DNA from: Cyclaneusma minus
Taxonomy: Eukaryota; Ascomycota; Leotiomycetes; Marthamycetales; Marthamycetaceae
Direction: 5' to 3'
Length of the DNA: 64,000 nt
NCBI GenBank assembly: GCA_037179335.1
Contig: JAKZHN010000003.1
Span: forward strand, 930,001-994,000
The position numbers were made by a program, and so were the translations under genes. Under the pieces are notes generated by a model. That model searched no databases, had not been told where the DNA came from, and saw only the letters and a program-made list of their open reading frames with translations. Each line of letters starts with the position of its first letter. The first letter of the stretch is position 1. Positions 22,127-32,429 of this stretch are shown in pieces.

Positions 22127-22491
22127 ATGATCCTGAGGCTTGGTATAGACACTTCTGTCCTAATGGTAATATTATGCTGGGCTGGCTTGTGTCATGCTAT
22201 ACCCGGTACAACCCAAAACCAAACCACATGCACTCTTATGGCTGAGACTGATGTTTTCTGGTAGAATGCGCCATCAAGTGCAGGGACAACTCCAAATATA
22301 TTACTTTGTGTGGGAAAGATATGGAATGTCTTTGTACCGATGAGCGGTATCCGGGGGCGAGTTTGGCTTCTCGGGAGACGATATGAGGATATTGCTCCGC
22401 TGCTATCTGCCAGGCCTCCCTCCTTGGCTTTCCTGTCGTACAGATCGCTAACCCCCTGATGGTAGTCTTTCAGTGCCTATACGCTCATTGA
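22127..22491 (+). pseudogene. CFEM-domain secreted protein, apparently interrupted
   Basis: Exon 1 (22127-22205) encodes a signal peptide (MILRLGIDTS then a hydrophobic core ending CWAGLCHAIP). A 59-nt intron (GTACAA donor, CTGAG/CTGAT region, TTCTGGTAG acceptor) leads to exon 2 at 22265, which reads P-E-C-A-I-K-C, nine residues, C, G-K-D, two residues, C-L-C: an excellent match to the first half of the CFEM consensus. The frame then meets a TGA at 22384-22386, after which the same frame continues with C-S-A-A-I-C, the second half of the domain. CFEM proteins are fungal cell-surface or secreted proteins, several of them heme/iron binding. Either the TGA is a nonsense mutation (CGA to TGA would be a C-to-T change) or splicing here is not understood. 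Confidence 0.6.
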
Positions 22492-24124
22492 ATGCGCCAT
22501 TGCCCACTTCCCCTCAGCTCTACGGTTTGCAATACAACAATGCACGAATACAAATGGCCCAGGTCCTATGCCAGGGCGTGGAATGATTCACCAAGGCGGA
22601 CTATCTCGCGGGACGGAATACTGCACAGAACTCTGCCTCCGGCTCTGGCTTTCCCACGCAGAGCGCGGGATACGCAACGTTGAGTGCAGATTTTCCCACA
22701 CTAAGTGCAGAATAAGCCACCGAGAGCGCAGCTCTTCTTCCACTGCCACCAAGTCCTCTCCACTGTAATCTTGGTCACTCAGCCACAAAGACCCTCAACA
22801 CTGTCGAGCGGACCATACTCGCCTATTTCACAATCTCTTCAGCATCACCGAACCCGAGCTTGCCGTCAGCGCCCTTACTCGGCCAGACGTCAACGCTTTC
22901 GGCAGATTCGGCGCCACCATCGCCACCCACTGTCTTGTCATCTACTCCGCTACACAGCTTCTCATCGATGCCCTCGTCTCCTATGTCTACAGTCTCTCCT
23001 TCGTCTGATTTTGCGTCCCCATCCTCGTCTCAAAGTTCGTCAGAGCGGCTGGCAGATCCGCTTTTTTCATCTACCATCTTATTAAGCACGGCGATGGAAC
23101 CGCTATTCTCACCAACCATTTCCTAATCATGACGACACTTGCTACCACACCAACATCTATATTCGATTACCACAAATTACATGTACCGACCTTCAATGGC
23201 TTGCAATATGCTAGTACAGCACGAAAACCACAGCTGGATATTAGAGCATCATGTATAATGGCATCCCTAGTCGTCTATCCCACGCTTTAGGAGAGGGCCG
23301 CACGCGAGCTATGGGATCTGGCCTGAGGCCATTGAACGTGATGAGCACTCTGGGTTTGTCTCAACGTGAGTCCGGCTGAGAGAAAAGGGGCTCCGCTGTC
23401 CCCACCAGAATTGCCTTGGTCCCAAGTGTTGAGGCCAAGATACCAGCATGCTATGAACGATGATATATGTAAATTGGGAATTACCTATATCAAGACTCCA
23501 GCACACTGGTAGTCAAACTCAAAGTCCCTTCGTGTACTAACGGTGTGATGTTATTCCCGAAGTCCTGGGACTGCCAAGCCGGCTACGGGAGTTGTGCATT
23601 AACTTAAACTCCCGAGTCCAACTCCCGTAGCCCCACTGACTCGCCCCTCAACCTACACAATAACCATCGGGGTTGTACAATTCGGTCATTAGATCTCTTA
23701 CTGGAAAACCGGCATACAAATCTATCCGTTCAAGCTAAGGAAACAGTGTGTCTTGGGTTGAAAAAGCCTCGACTTAAGGCCTAAGCTAAGCCCAGTTCCC
23801 CTCGTCTTGGTGGTCAATATGGATAGACACGTATCGACATGGATGGCGAATATCGATGTTCGGAATCGGATACGGTATTGAAGCCCCACAGATACCCATG
23901 TCTGCCCGCCCTCGTCTGTTAAAGTTGTCCGAGATGCGACTGAGACTGATGTTTATATCAGGCTGTTTTCGATAGCATGCTGACTGAAATGTGAGTTGAT
24001 AGTCACAAAATATGAGAAGTTTCCTGACGCTGTGATTTTGATTACCTGTATCACTCGATTACATCTTTCTGCTTAATAACACCTCTTATTGCCTCCGAAA
24101 GTCTCTCCTTATTCATCGACTACG
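22492..24124. other. Region downstream of the CFEM sequence, mostly non-coding
   Basis: 22500-23126 has a Ser/Thr/Pro-rich open frame (22860-23126) preceded by frames with stops. It could be the decayed stalk of the CFEM protein, since such proteins often end in a Ser/Thr-rich, GPI-anchored tail, but no hydrophobic GPI signal is seen. A perfect 14-bp inverted repeat lies at 23581-23632. 23640-24124 shows no gene. Confidence 0.4.
23581..23632. repeat. Perfect 14-bp inverted repeat with 24-nt loop
   Basis: GGCTACGGGAGTTG at 23581-23594 is the exact reverse complement of CAACTCCCGTAGCC at 23619-23632. It lies in non-coding DNA. It could be a hairpin, a regulatory palindrome or the remains of a small inverted-repeat element. 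Confidence 0.8.
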
Positions 24125-25129
24125 ATGAGTACCTCGAAGAAGCCATACAAGTGGATTCAAAAAGAACTAGATCAGCTAGATCCCTACGTCGACTACGAGA
24201 AGATCTACCGGCTTGTGACCTGCTACGGCGCCAACGACTTCATCAACAACCTGATCTACACGCTCGTCTTCCCCAACTTCGTGGTGACGGAATGGGGAGC
24301 GCGCACCGTCTGGCGTGAAGACGGCGGCAAGGTCTTTGGGACAGCCACAGCACGAGTGGAGGAGACTCAATCGAAAAACGACACTTGGTGGTGGTACGGC
24401 CCCAGCGATCCACGGACACAGAAATCTGTCGAGGTAATCAATAAGCGCCACGAGTATTGGAACAAACATTACCCTGGTGACTTCAGCCACAACGAGGACT
24501 ATATCTACACGCTCGCCTTCAGCGCCGTCTTCATGCATCGGTTGCGTCTCCGCCTTGGCCTCTCTGGCGTCCCGGAAAAGGTCAAGATCGCCAACTACCT
24601 CTTCATGAGCGACATGGTGAAGCTCTTCTACAGCCACCAGGCCGACGGTAGTCACGTCCCCATCACAGACTGGCCCGCAGATTGGGACGGCCTCATCAAG
24701 CACTGCGAAGATACCGAGAACGCCGATTGGCCTGGCTCAGACCAAGGCCATATGATCGCCTCGGCCATTTACGAACACTTTGCCTTCCGCTGGTTCTCGC
24801 CGCCCTTCCGCTGGCTCGGACGCGCGATCCCTAAAGCTTTGTCCTTTCCCACAACGCTAAAAGCGCATCGCATCGAGCCGCCGAACCCAGTCCTCGCGTG
24901 GCTGATTCGCACAGTGTTTGGCTGGCTTTTATGGCTGATGGAAACGTTTGGCCCGGATCCGACCGTGGCTTTTCTGCCTGAGTGGGAACAGATGCCGAAG
25001 GAAAAGGCGGCGGAGCGCCGTAAGGAGCACAAGGAGATCGACCACCGGTTCTCGGAGCATTTCGCGGGGATGCCACAGAACCAGGGCATGGGCTGCCCGT
25101 TTCAGATGACCATGAAGTTGAAGTGCTGA
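24125..25129 (+). CDS. ER-bound oxygenase mpaB/rubber-oxygenase-like (DUF2236-type) protein
   Basis: 334 aa from the ATG at 24125; intronless. The order of motifs resembles the mpaB/B' family: YEKIYRLVTCY near the start, then INKRHEYWNKHY (an Arg/Asn-His region of the type that binds heme in relatives), NEDYIYTLAFSAVFMHRLRLRLG, and VKIANYLFMSDMVKLFY. A hydrophobic stretch (PVLAWLIRTVFGWLLWLMETFG) near the C-terminus may anchor it in a membrane. Relatives cleave alkenyl side chains oxidatively, as in mycophenolic acid biosynthesis, but no biosynthetic genes are nearby, so the substrate is unknown. Family assignment is by motif resemblance and should be confirmed by a profile search. Confidence 0.72.
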   Translation: MSTSKKPYKWIQKELDQLDPYVDYEKIYRLVTCYGANDFINNLIYTLVFPNFVVTEWGARTVWREDGGKVFGTATARVEETQSKNDTWWWYGPSDPRTQKSVEVINKRHEYWNKHYPGDFSHNEDYIYTLAFSAVFMHRLRLRLGLSGVPEKVKIANYLFMSDMVKLFYSHQADGSHVPITDWPADWDGLIKHCEDTENADWPGSDQGHMIASAIYEHFAFRWFSPPFRWLGRAIPKALSFPTTLKAHRIEPPNPVLAWLIRTVFGWLLWLMETFGPDPTVAFLPEWEQMPKEKAAERRKEHKEIDHRFSEHFAGMPQNQGMGCPFQMTMKLKC

Positions 25130-25625
25130 ATTTGGGAGGATGAACTCGAATGGAGAAGTTGAAATTAAGGGTCTGGATTTGAAAGGACGGATTTGAAGGA
25201 CTGGAACGAGTTTGAAGGTACGAGTTTGAAGGTACGAGTTTGAAGGTACGAGTTTGCGAAGCTGAGAGAGCAGATATGTAAATAGTACCCGGAGATGACT
25301 TGATAGTGTATGCAATACGTATAACGTGCGCTCAGACCAATAATATACAATCAAGAATACATGTATCTCGCCATATAGAAACCCACGTGCACATGTGGAA
25401 AGAGGATGCGGGAGATCGACAGCTGGGCCGGCACCCACCGTCATGTGCTTAGCGCACAGCCGGACCCCGGACCCCGGCGCAGCGGACAGAAAAAAACGGC
25501 CCCGGTCTGCCCAAAATTTAATCCTGTCGCAAAACTGCACCAAAACCCACGCCTACGGACAAGAAGAAATATTGCCAGCCCTCACCGTCTGCGGAAACCC
25601 GTCCATTCTACCTTTTGTACGCACA
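25130..25625. other. Intergenic region with a 14-bp tandem repeat
   Basis: CGAGTTTGAAGGTA is repeated about 3.5 times at 25207-25255, with related GGATTTGAA words upstream. The last ~100 bases are the promoter/leader of the RRM gene. Nothing else seen. Confidence 0.55.
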
Positions 25626-26786
25626 ATGGGCGCAAAACCCGACCACGGCGGTGCCTCGCGACAAGAGAAGAAGGCCAAGAAGCGCAAGCTCGAAGCCGCC
25701 ATTCCCGATGTGCCGGGCGACGACGAAATCGATGTACCTGAAGTCGATGCGCCCGAGAAGTCGAGTAAGAAGCGCAAGAAGGAGCACAAGAAGAGCGAGG
25801 AGAAAGCCGAGGTTGTGAAGGAAGATGTGCAGGATGGTGCCAAGGCTGGGGAGGATGCTGTGATGGCCGATATTTCTGCTGCAACCGCTGATGCGCCGAG
25901 GAAGTCTAAGAAGGAGAGGAAGGCTGAGAGGAAGGCTGCTGAGGCGGCGGCGGCGGCGGAGGCCGAGAAGTTGAAGTCGAAGAGCGAGGACGTCGATGAG
26001 TCGGAGAAGAAGCAGAAGAAGAAGGGAGGTAATCAGACTGAGTCGTCGGAGCAGAAGGATGGCCAGGAGAAATCGGCAAAGAAGAAGAGCAAGAAGGAGA
26101 AGAAGCCAGAACCAGAAGCTGGAGCCGAAGAAGCCGATGACGAGAAAGCTGATGGGCTGGGTTCGAAAGGAGAGGCCAAGGCGGCGCGCTTCATCGTATT
26201 CATTGGTTGGTCTCTCCCAAAGCAGAATTCCGTGGGATTGTCTGCAAGGCTTGTGCTAATCATACCCGCTACAGGAAATCTCCCCTTCACAGCAACAAAA
26301 GAATCAATAGAGAAGCACTTTGCCAAGGTAAAGCCTGCATCTGTCCGCCCTCTTTCAGACAAGAAGACAGGCAAGCCAAAGGGATGCGCGTTTGTGGAGT
26401 TTGATGGCTACGATCACATGAAGACGGTGCTGTCCTTGTATCACCACTCGACTTTTGACGATGGGCTCTCGCCTGCCAGGAAGATCAATGTTGAGCTCAC
26501 GTGAGTACATTCTTTATATTATGCATGCTATTACTGCATACTGTCTCCTGCATATAATATGAATGACGCTAATAATGTGTTTAGTGCTGGAGGTGGCGGC
26601 AAGACGAAAAGGAGACAGGCAAAGATCGGCGAGAAGAACGAGAAGCTGAATGCAGAGCGCATAAGGAAGATCCAGGAGGAGGCCAAGAGGAAGAACGAGA
26701 AGAAGTCTGAGGCTGGCGCTGCCGGTGCCGCCATTGACACAAGCTCTGTGCATCCCAGCCGTCGGAACATTGTCCCTGAAAGATAG
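25626..26786 (+). CDS. NOP6: Nop6-like nucleolar RNA-binding protein
   Basis: 335 aa. Model: join(25626..26205, 26275..26500, 26585..26786); donors GTTGGT and GTGAGT, branch GCTAATC, phases agree. About 190 N-terminal residues are Lys/Glu/Ala-rich (KKAKKRK, KKERKAERKA, KKKSKKEKK), consistent with nucleolar targeting and disorder. An RRM follows: RFIVFIGNLPFTATKES carries the RNP2 element across the first intron, and GCAFVEFDGYD is RNP1. The basic tail (KTKRRQAKIGEKNEKLNAER, ending SRRNIVPER) is typical of Nop6, a factor for 40S subunit maturation. The RRM and tail make the family quite secure; the yeast symbol is by analogy. Confidence 0.87.
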
Positions 26787-27480
26787 ACCTGCAATAGAGC
26801 AATCACTCTGTCAGAAGCCCCTTATGGAGCCCTGCCCAATACTAGTTGATGGTCCGCCTGTTAAAATCCCCTTATGGAACCCTGCCCAATACTCATTGAT
26901 GTTCCACCTTTCAGTTATACATTTTGCATTTGTGGCTTGTCCTTCATCCGGAACTTGTAGCCAGGCTGTAGTCCGTGACTGGTTGTCAAATGTGGAGTGT
27001 CATTTGGTTGGTATCAGCTCATTATCTACACGCTCCCATAGAGTTGGTAGTTGCCCTCCCCCAGCTAGTGCAAATAACGCTCAAAATCGGACCCTCTCCT
27101 GCAAGCAAATAAGAAAGCAGTTGCTCCGAAACGTCCGGGCTTCCGGAGTGATGTATGTCGTGCTGGTTGAGTGAAGCAGAGTCACAGGCCCATTGCTCCG
27201 GCCGTGTCCTGGCCGAAGCAGCAACAAAATCCCCAGTGGTACTGCATTGCTGTGAAAACCGTGGCGCCTGGCGACATCATGCGGAAGATGTGTCTATGCT
27301 CTCTTCCGAGTCCCTTCTATAAGCAAAGCACGCTCGAAATATGTTCTGATCGGACCATAGTAATGATGGCCCACCGTCTTCCCATGACACCTGAGCTCCT
27401 TCCAAAAGCAACCATCGAGCACGTAGAGACCGCTCAGCCATGCGGCTGTCACAGCCTTCATTTCAGAACGCCGGCCGCGT
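26787..27480. other. Intergenic region, convergent 3' ends
   Basis: It starts with a 50-bp direct duplication: the unit beginning CCCCTTATGGA at 26818 recurs at 26868. The remaining ~560 bases contain only chance frames. Confidence 0.5.
26818..26917. repeat. 50-bp tandem duplication
   Basis: Two adjacent units share CCCCTTATGGA/GCCCTGCCCAATACT, then TTGATG and TCC-CC, with several substitutions. They lie in the 3' flank of the Nop6-like gene. Confidence 0.75.
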
Positions 27481-28518
27481 TCAAAGAACAACGCACTTGG
27501 TCTTATTCTTCTTGCCCGGCTGCGGGCGGGGGGTCAAAACGGCCCTAGAGTATCTGTCAGTCTACTGTGAACCTTTCTGTATTGCATAGGACAATTACAA
27601 CGACCACACACAGCGTTGCACATCAAGCTGCACTACCAAATCCACGCACACAGCCGTACATCCAAACCCCATGCCAGGATCAGGTGCTGTCCACCCAAAC
27701 GCTCAAACCGCCAAGGAAAGAAAGCAGCAGTCAAGACTTACCGGATGGCCTCATCGAAGACACTCTTCAAGTTCCTCTGCGTGAGGGCAGAGCACTCGAG
27801 GTACTTATGAGCACGAATGTCTTTGGCAACGACGAGGGCCTGGTCGTACGAGACAGGCTCCATCCTCTTGCTCCTCAGGCTTTCCAGGGTAGCTGGATCA
27901 TCACGAAGATCTAGCTTCGTGCCGACGAGGATGATAGGGACGGACGGAGCGTGGTGCTCAATCTCAGGGTACCACTACTCAGCAGGTACTCGTCAGCGCT
28001 TTTCTTTCACTCCTTTCACCTATTCCAAGGCAGGGTTTCCAACTGACCTTGGCCCTAACGTTGTCGAAGGAGGGCGGGCTAACAATCGAGAAACAGATCA
28101 AGAAGACATCGGTCTGCGGATACGAAAGAGGGCGCAGGCGGTCGTAATCCTCTTGACCGGCGGTATCCCAAAGACCAAGAGAGATGGGCTTGCCGTCGAC
28201 CATGACACTCGCCGAGTAGTTGTCAAAGCTTCACTCGTTAGCCTACGACCCCAATGGCTCTGAGGATATCTGCACTTACACCGTGGGGATGTACTCGCCA
28301 GGGAAGGCGTTAGTGGTGTAGGAGATGAGCAGGCAGGTCTGGTATCAAGTCAGCCAAGCTCGATACAATGGATGGGAAGTTTCGATCTACACACCTTGCC
28401 AACAGCACCATCACCGGTGACGACACACTGGATTGCAAGTTAGCTATGCCCGGGCATCGATCGACCTTGCTCCAAGCGAGCTCACCTTGAGCGACTGCGT
28501 TCCGGGTTGGGCAGCCAT
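27481..28518 (-). CDS. RAC1: Rac-type Rho GTPase
   Basis: 200 aa, six exons: complement(join(27481..27544, 27742..27974, 28048..28228, 28280..28338, 28395..28427, 28486..28518)), all phases agree. Small GTPase that controls polarised growth, actin and NADPH-oxidase signalling in fungi. Motifs: P-loop GDGAVGKT (residues 16-23), EYIPTVFDNYSASVMVDGKP (switch I; Rac-type rather than Cdc42-type), WDTAGQEDYDRLRPLSYPQ (switch II), KWYPEIEHHAP, GTKLDLRDD, ECSALTQRNLKSVFDEAIR (G5 and Rac-specific RNLK), a short basic tail GKKNKTK, and CAAX box CVVL predicting geranylgeranylation. The two 33-nt exons are unusually small but restore the exact family sequence. Confidence 0.97.
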
Positions 28519-30600
28519 TGTTCTGATGTTGCGGTTGAATGCGACTTCAGTAGTGGTCTGTAGGGCTTCGATGTGCTTGCTTGCACCTGATCAGAAGCTT
28601 GCTATGCTGCCTATGCTCAGGCGTGGTGCGGTTTGGGTTGCGAGGAAGTCGAGACTGGAGCTTTACTGGAGTTGGGACGGAGGTGGCCGAGATCTGGGTT
28701 GCTGCAGGGAGAGAAGATGGTTGGAGGTGGAGGGGAGAAGAGGGTGCGAGGCGGTGGTTCGTGGCGATTGTGTGTTGGTGGCAGGCAGCCAGAGTGAAGT
28801 TGCGGTTTGGATGCAGAGCTTCACGCACAGCCGGCGAGGTTATCTGGAGGCGATTTCGACTTAGGCGGCACTTGACGCAGATTCTGTAACAGACGGTCAG
28901 TGGAACAGAGCCAAGACGAACGGACCCTCTGAGCACAGGCGGGCCAGCGAAGGGAAGCGCGAGAGCACGCAGGGCAGGGCAGGAGAGGCAACAGGGGCAA
29001 GACCGAATGTGTGGAGACGAGAAGCTTGGTGCCCGGGGACGGAGGAGCGGGCGCCCTGCGGAACCAGAATGGGAATCCTTACGACTGTGGCTTCGAAGCC
29101 TTTGCTTTGGCGCTGTCACGACCGTGTATCGAGTTGTTGATGATGTCGCACAGCTGGAGCCCGAGGGATGCTTTTTGTTATCGCACCGCTGTGGGTTTGC
29201 CCGCCTCAGGGCCTCTGTTTATCCTCCTTAGCCGCGGCACTTCCCGCCCCCTACCGCCTTGCCCTTCTTCAGCCTTGGGTGCGCTCTACGGGGACGGACC
29301 TCTGCTGCTCAGGGAGCGGTGCTATGTTTATATTTTACAGCTACATGTACGTTCTACGGCGGAGGCCTGCACTGAGAGAGCCCCGCCGCCGCATCTGGGG
29401 AAACTCGAGGGGTCAGACAGCTCCAGGCGTGAAACGGACTGCAAACCCGGCAGCCACAGCACCCGTCTGTGGCCAGCGCAGGAGCTGCCTCGTGGAACAT
29501 ACGCTTCGTCGACCGAGGGGCAAAGCTCAGGGCATGCCACCACTGACAAACCCCTCCAAGCCGCCTGCTACCTACAAGTCGAGCGATGACGCCTCTGCAT
29601 TCCAGTGTCCCAGCACCGATGTCCCAGCACTGAAGCCCCCGAGCCCCTTTCGTGCTTCGGGAGCAGCGCCGTTCAATTGGCAGCGGGCTCCGGCGGCAAG
29701 ACGTCAACTTCGGTACAGGCTGAAGAACGGAGCAAAGGCCCAAACGAACTCGGACCACACTTCTCCATCTTCGTGCTCGCAGCCGACTCTCCGACCAAAT
29801 TCTCCGAGAGCCCATGATTAAAAGCAGCCGTGGTCGCGCTGAGGCCACCTTCCCTTTCCGCTCTTGGGAGAGATCTGCAGCAGACGCGTGCTGAGAGGCA
29901 GACGCACCTGCACCGCGATTGGGAATCGCACGCAGTAGCGCGGAAGTGGATACTCGCTAGGATGCTCTGATTGGCCTGTCAGAGCTGCCCTCAGCGCCGA
30001 CGGAAAGAACGAGAGATCGAATCGTGCAAAGGAACGGTGGTGGCTTGCCCAATTGCCTTTTATTCTCCACATCCAGTTTACCAATCATGGTTCTGGCTCT
30101 GCTCCTTCCACGGTTGAGCTTTCCGCTTCTCCCAAACTACGGTCGCCTTGGTTTCGCTTCATCTGCTTGTTTGTCAGATGACAATGTGGCAGCCTAGACG
30201 TAGCCAGTTTTCTAGGAGCCTATTGAAAGGAGAAAGAAGGTGGTCCCTCGAGAGGTTTGGGGCACGAGATCAAGAATCCTCGACATCTTATTCCATTCGA
30301 AAATCTACATACATGACAGCCAGCAACGTCCCCGCGAGTTTATTAGAGCAACGCTTTGCAGATCGAGCGACAAGAAACCCCTTTCTTTGTGTGAATTGTG
30401 TGTCAGGGGCTCGACAATTTTCTCATGATACTTTCGTTTTCGGATCTCATGCCTGGAGCCCCCCTATTTTTCGGGGTTTTGAAATGGAAAGAGCCAGACA
30501 GTCACTCAGCTAGTCCCATCATCTGTCTGCGGTCGCCTGATGCCTGCCTGAAGGTTTGGAATCTTCGTCACCCGAAGCCTACCTTAGCGGAGTAGGGGGG
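28519..30600. other. Gene-poor region upstream of Rac
   Basis: About 2 kb without a supportable gene. Open frames on both strands give Arg/Ser/Pro/Cys-rich translations without domains. The first few hundred bases must contain the Rac promoter and leader. Confidence 0.45.
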
Positions 30601-30619
30601 TGCTGGGCAACCGTCCAGG

Positions 30620-30694
30620 AACCGTTGGGAACCTTTGCCAAATGATTGGCGGCTAATTAACAGTTCGGAACGGTTTTGTAGGTTCCCAACGGTT
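30620..30694. repeat. 15-bp inverted repeat
   Basis: AACCGTTGGGAACCT (30620-30634) is the exact reverse complement of AGGTTCCCAACGGTT (30680-30694), separated by 45 nt. The adjoining DNA becomes strongly AT-rich, so it could be a terminal or subterminal inverted repeat of a degraded element. Confidence 0.75.
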
Positions 30695-31005
30695 TTGTGC
30701 AATATTGCAAATTTGGAAAATTTACAAAAATCAAATTACCTTGAGGCTGGAGCGGAAATTAAATCCTGGAAATTTTTATGTTTTTTTAAAAAAAAAATTT
30801 ACTTACCACTAAGCTACAGCAACGTTTATAGCATTTCAGTTAATTTATGCCAAGAAACTTTATAATCCATATTTTAATTCTAACATAATCTAACATAATC
30901 TGCCATAATCTTACAAAACCCGCACAACCATTACTAACCAATAGCGAACCGCACCCAACCACCTATACACCATTTCTCAGAACAGGGGGATTCCGGCTAG
31001 GTACG

Positions 31006-31204
31006 TATTCGTTCCTGTCGATTTGGAAGATGATTTGGAAGACGATTCGGAACAAAAGAGACATTCTGAAAAGTCAGGAGGAATGTCATCAACCGAGCCT
31101 GGTGATTGGTTTGAACATGAAGTCAATCTTCACCCGAGCCTATCTATTCGTTCCTGTCGATTTAGAAGATGATTTGGAAGACGATTCGAAACAAAAGAGA
31201 CATT
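31006..31204 (+). repeat. 60-bp direct repeat, offset 139 bp
   Basis: TATTCGTTCCTGTCGATTT, then GGAAGATGATTTGGAAGACG (with one G-to-A change in the second copy) and the following 20 bases recur. The two differences I see are both G in the first copy and A in the second. In one frame both copies read DLEDDLEDDSE/K-QKRHS, so they may be coding remains. Confidence 0.8.
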
Positions 31205-32392
31205 CAGGAGAACGACGAGGAAGCTGCAAAGTGCAAAGCAACGATGATGATTCCAGTCAATCCCAGGCTCGGTTGACGAGGCTTCCTCCTCAGAAGACTT
31301 TCTTCCAGTCCCAGCTGACAACTGAATGCGAAACTGGAGCAGCCTAGCTCCTCTCCTGTGTTTCGCTTTCGTTCTTATCCTCTCCGAACCGTCTCCCATC
31401 CTTCCATGCTGCACTAAATTTGTGTTGTCCAGACTGGATCGCGCGGATGATCTACGTCTGCCAATTCGTTCCATCCGAGCGGGCAGGATGTTCCTTTTGC
31501 GCCATCATCCCTGAAGAATTATGATTATGGCAGGGCATGCGTGTCAAGCTGAAAGTCCGGGGAAACTCTGGCTCTAAAACTCTGCTGGTATAGCCTCCCC
31601 TCCCACTTCTTACATTCTGGAATAGCTTCCCCGCCCCCTCCCTTGGTTCGCAGCTTCTGAATGCCGAGCTCGAGTCAATCATCCGAGTCCTCTCCAAAGC
31701 TGCTTCACGAGCTGCGTCCCACACACACATCGCTCGCCTCCGTCTGGGAGTTGGAGGTTAGGTTTGGAGGCACGAAATACCGAACATGAAACGCCCGCGT
31801 CTGGCGTACAGCAAAGGCCGGTCTGTGATCGAATCAGTTTGGGCTGCACACCGTCGCTCCGACTGCCAAAACTTTCTCGAGAAGCTTCCACATAGCTGCC
31901 TGGTTTTGTCGTTCCTGTCCTGTAATAAAAATCATGCACAAGCGCAGATTTAAAAGTGAAAACCTATGTTTTAATTACCTAGCTGTTGCCTCAATTTACA
32001 ATACGTGGCCGTGTCTGTCGTAGCAATCGTGTAGAGCGACGCACGGCGACAGATAGTGATCAATTCGTGTTGTTATACGCCGGCGTGGGCTGGCAAATGT
32101 CAATCCACGCTCCTGCCACCGGCTCCATCGTTTTTCTGTCGTGCCCCGGTGTCTACGCCGTTTGGAAACGTCCTCTCACGCTCCCCTTTTTATGCCGCCC
32201 CCTGCGCTTCTTCGTGACGCCAGGAAATTCAACTGAAACTCATTACCTATAGCCGTCGGGGCGCGTCGGCATTTGTCGACGAATAAGTCTCTGATAGAGG
32301 GAGCATCTTTTTTTTAGGACTTTGGAGAGATAAACATGGAGGTATTGACTGATAAAGGTGCAAAGGTATCGTCGGTCGAGTGTTCCCAATCC

Positions 32393-32407
32393 TTAGGGTT
32401 AGGGTTA
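32393..32407 (+). repeat. Short interstitial telomere-type repeat
   Basis: TTAGGGTTAGGGTTA, 2.5 units of the standard fungal telomere repeat, occurs in non-coding DNA. Such a short tract can arise by chance or at a repaired break. Confidence 0.85.
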
Positions 32408-32429
32408 TCCTATGTTTTAAAAGGGCAAG

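Larger units (their letters stand above)
30601..32429. other. Repeat-rich, partly AT-rich region
   Basis: A 15-bp perfect inverted repeat (30620-30694), an AT-rich stretch (about 30700-30960), a 60-bp direct duplication (31006-31065 and 31145-31204) and a short telomere-type tract (32393-32407) are present. No intact gene. The make-up suggests decayed transposon material. Confidence 0.55.

Noticed and set aside
29011..29821. Overlapping plus-strand open frames of about 190-217 codons
   Set aside because: Arg/Ser/Pro/Cys-rich translations in all three frames of GC-rich DNA; no domain, no splice signals that lengthen them.
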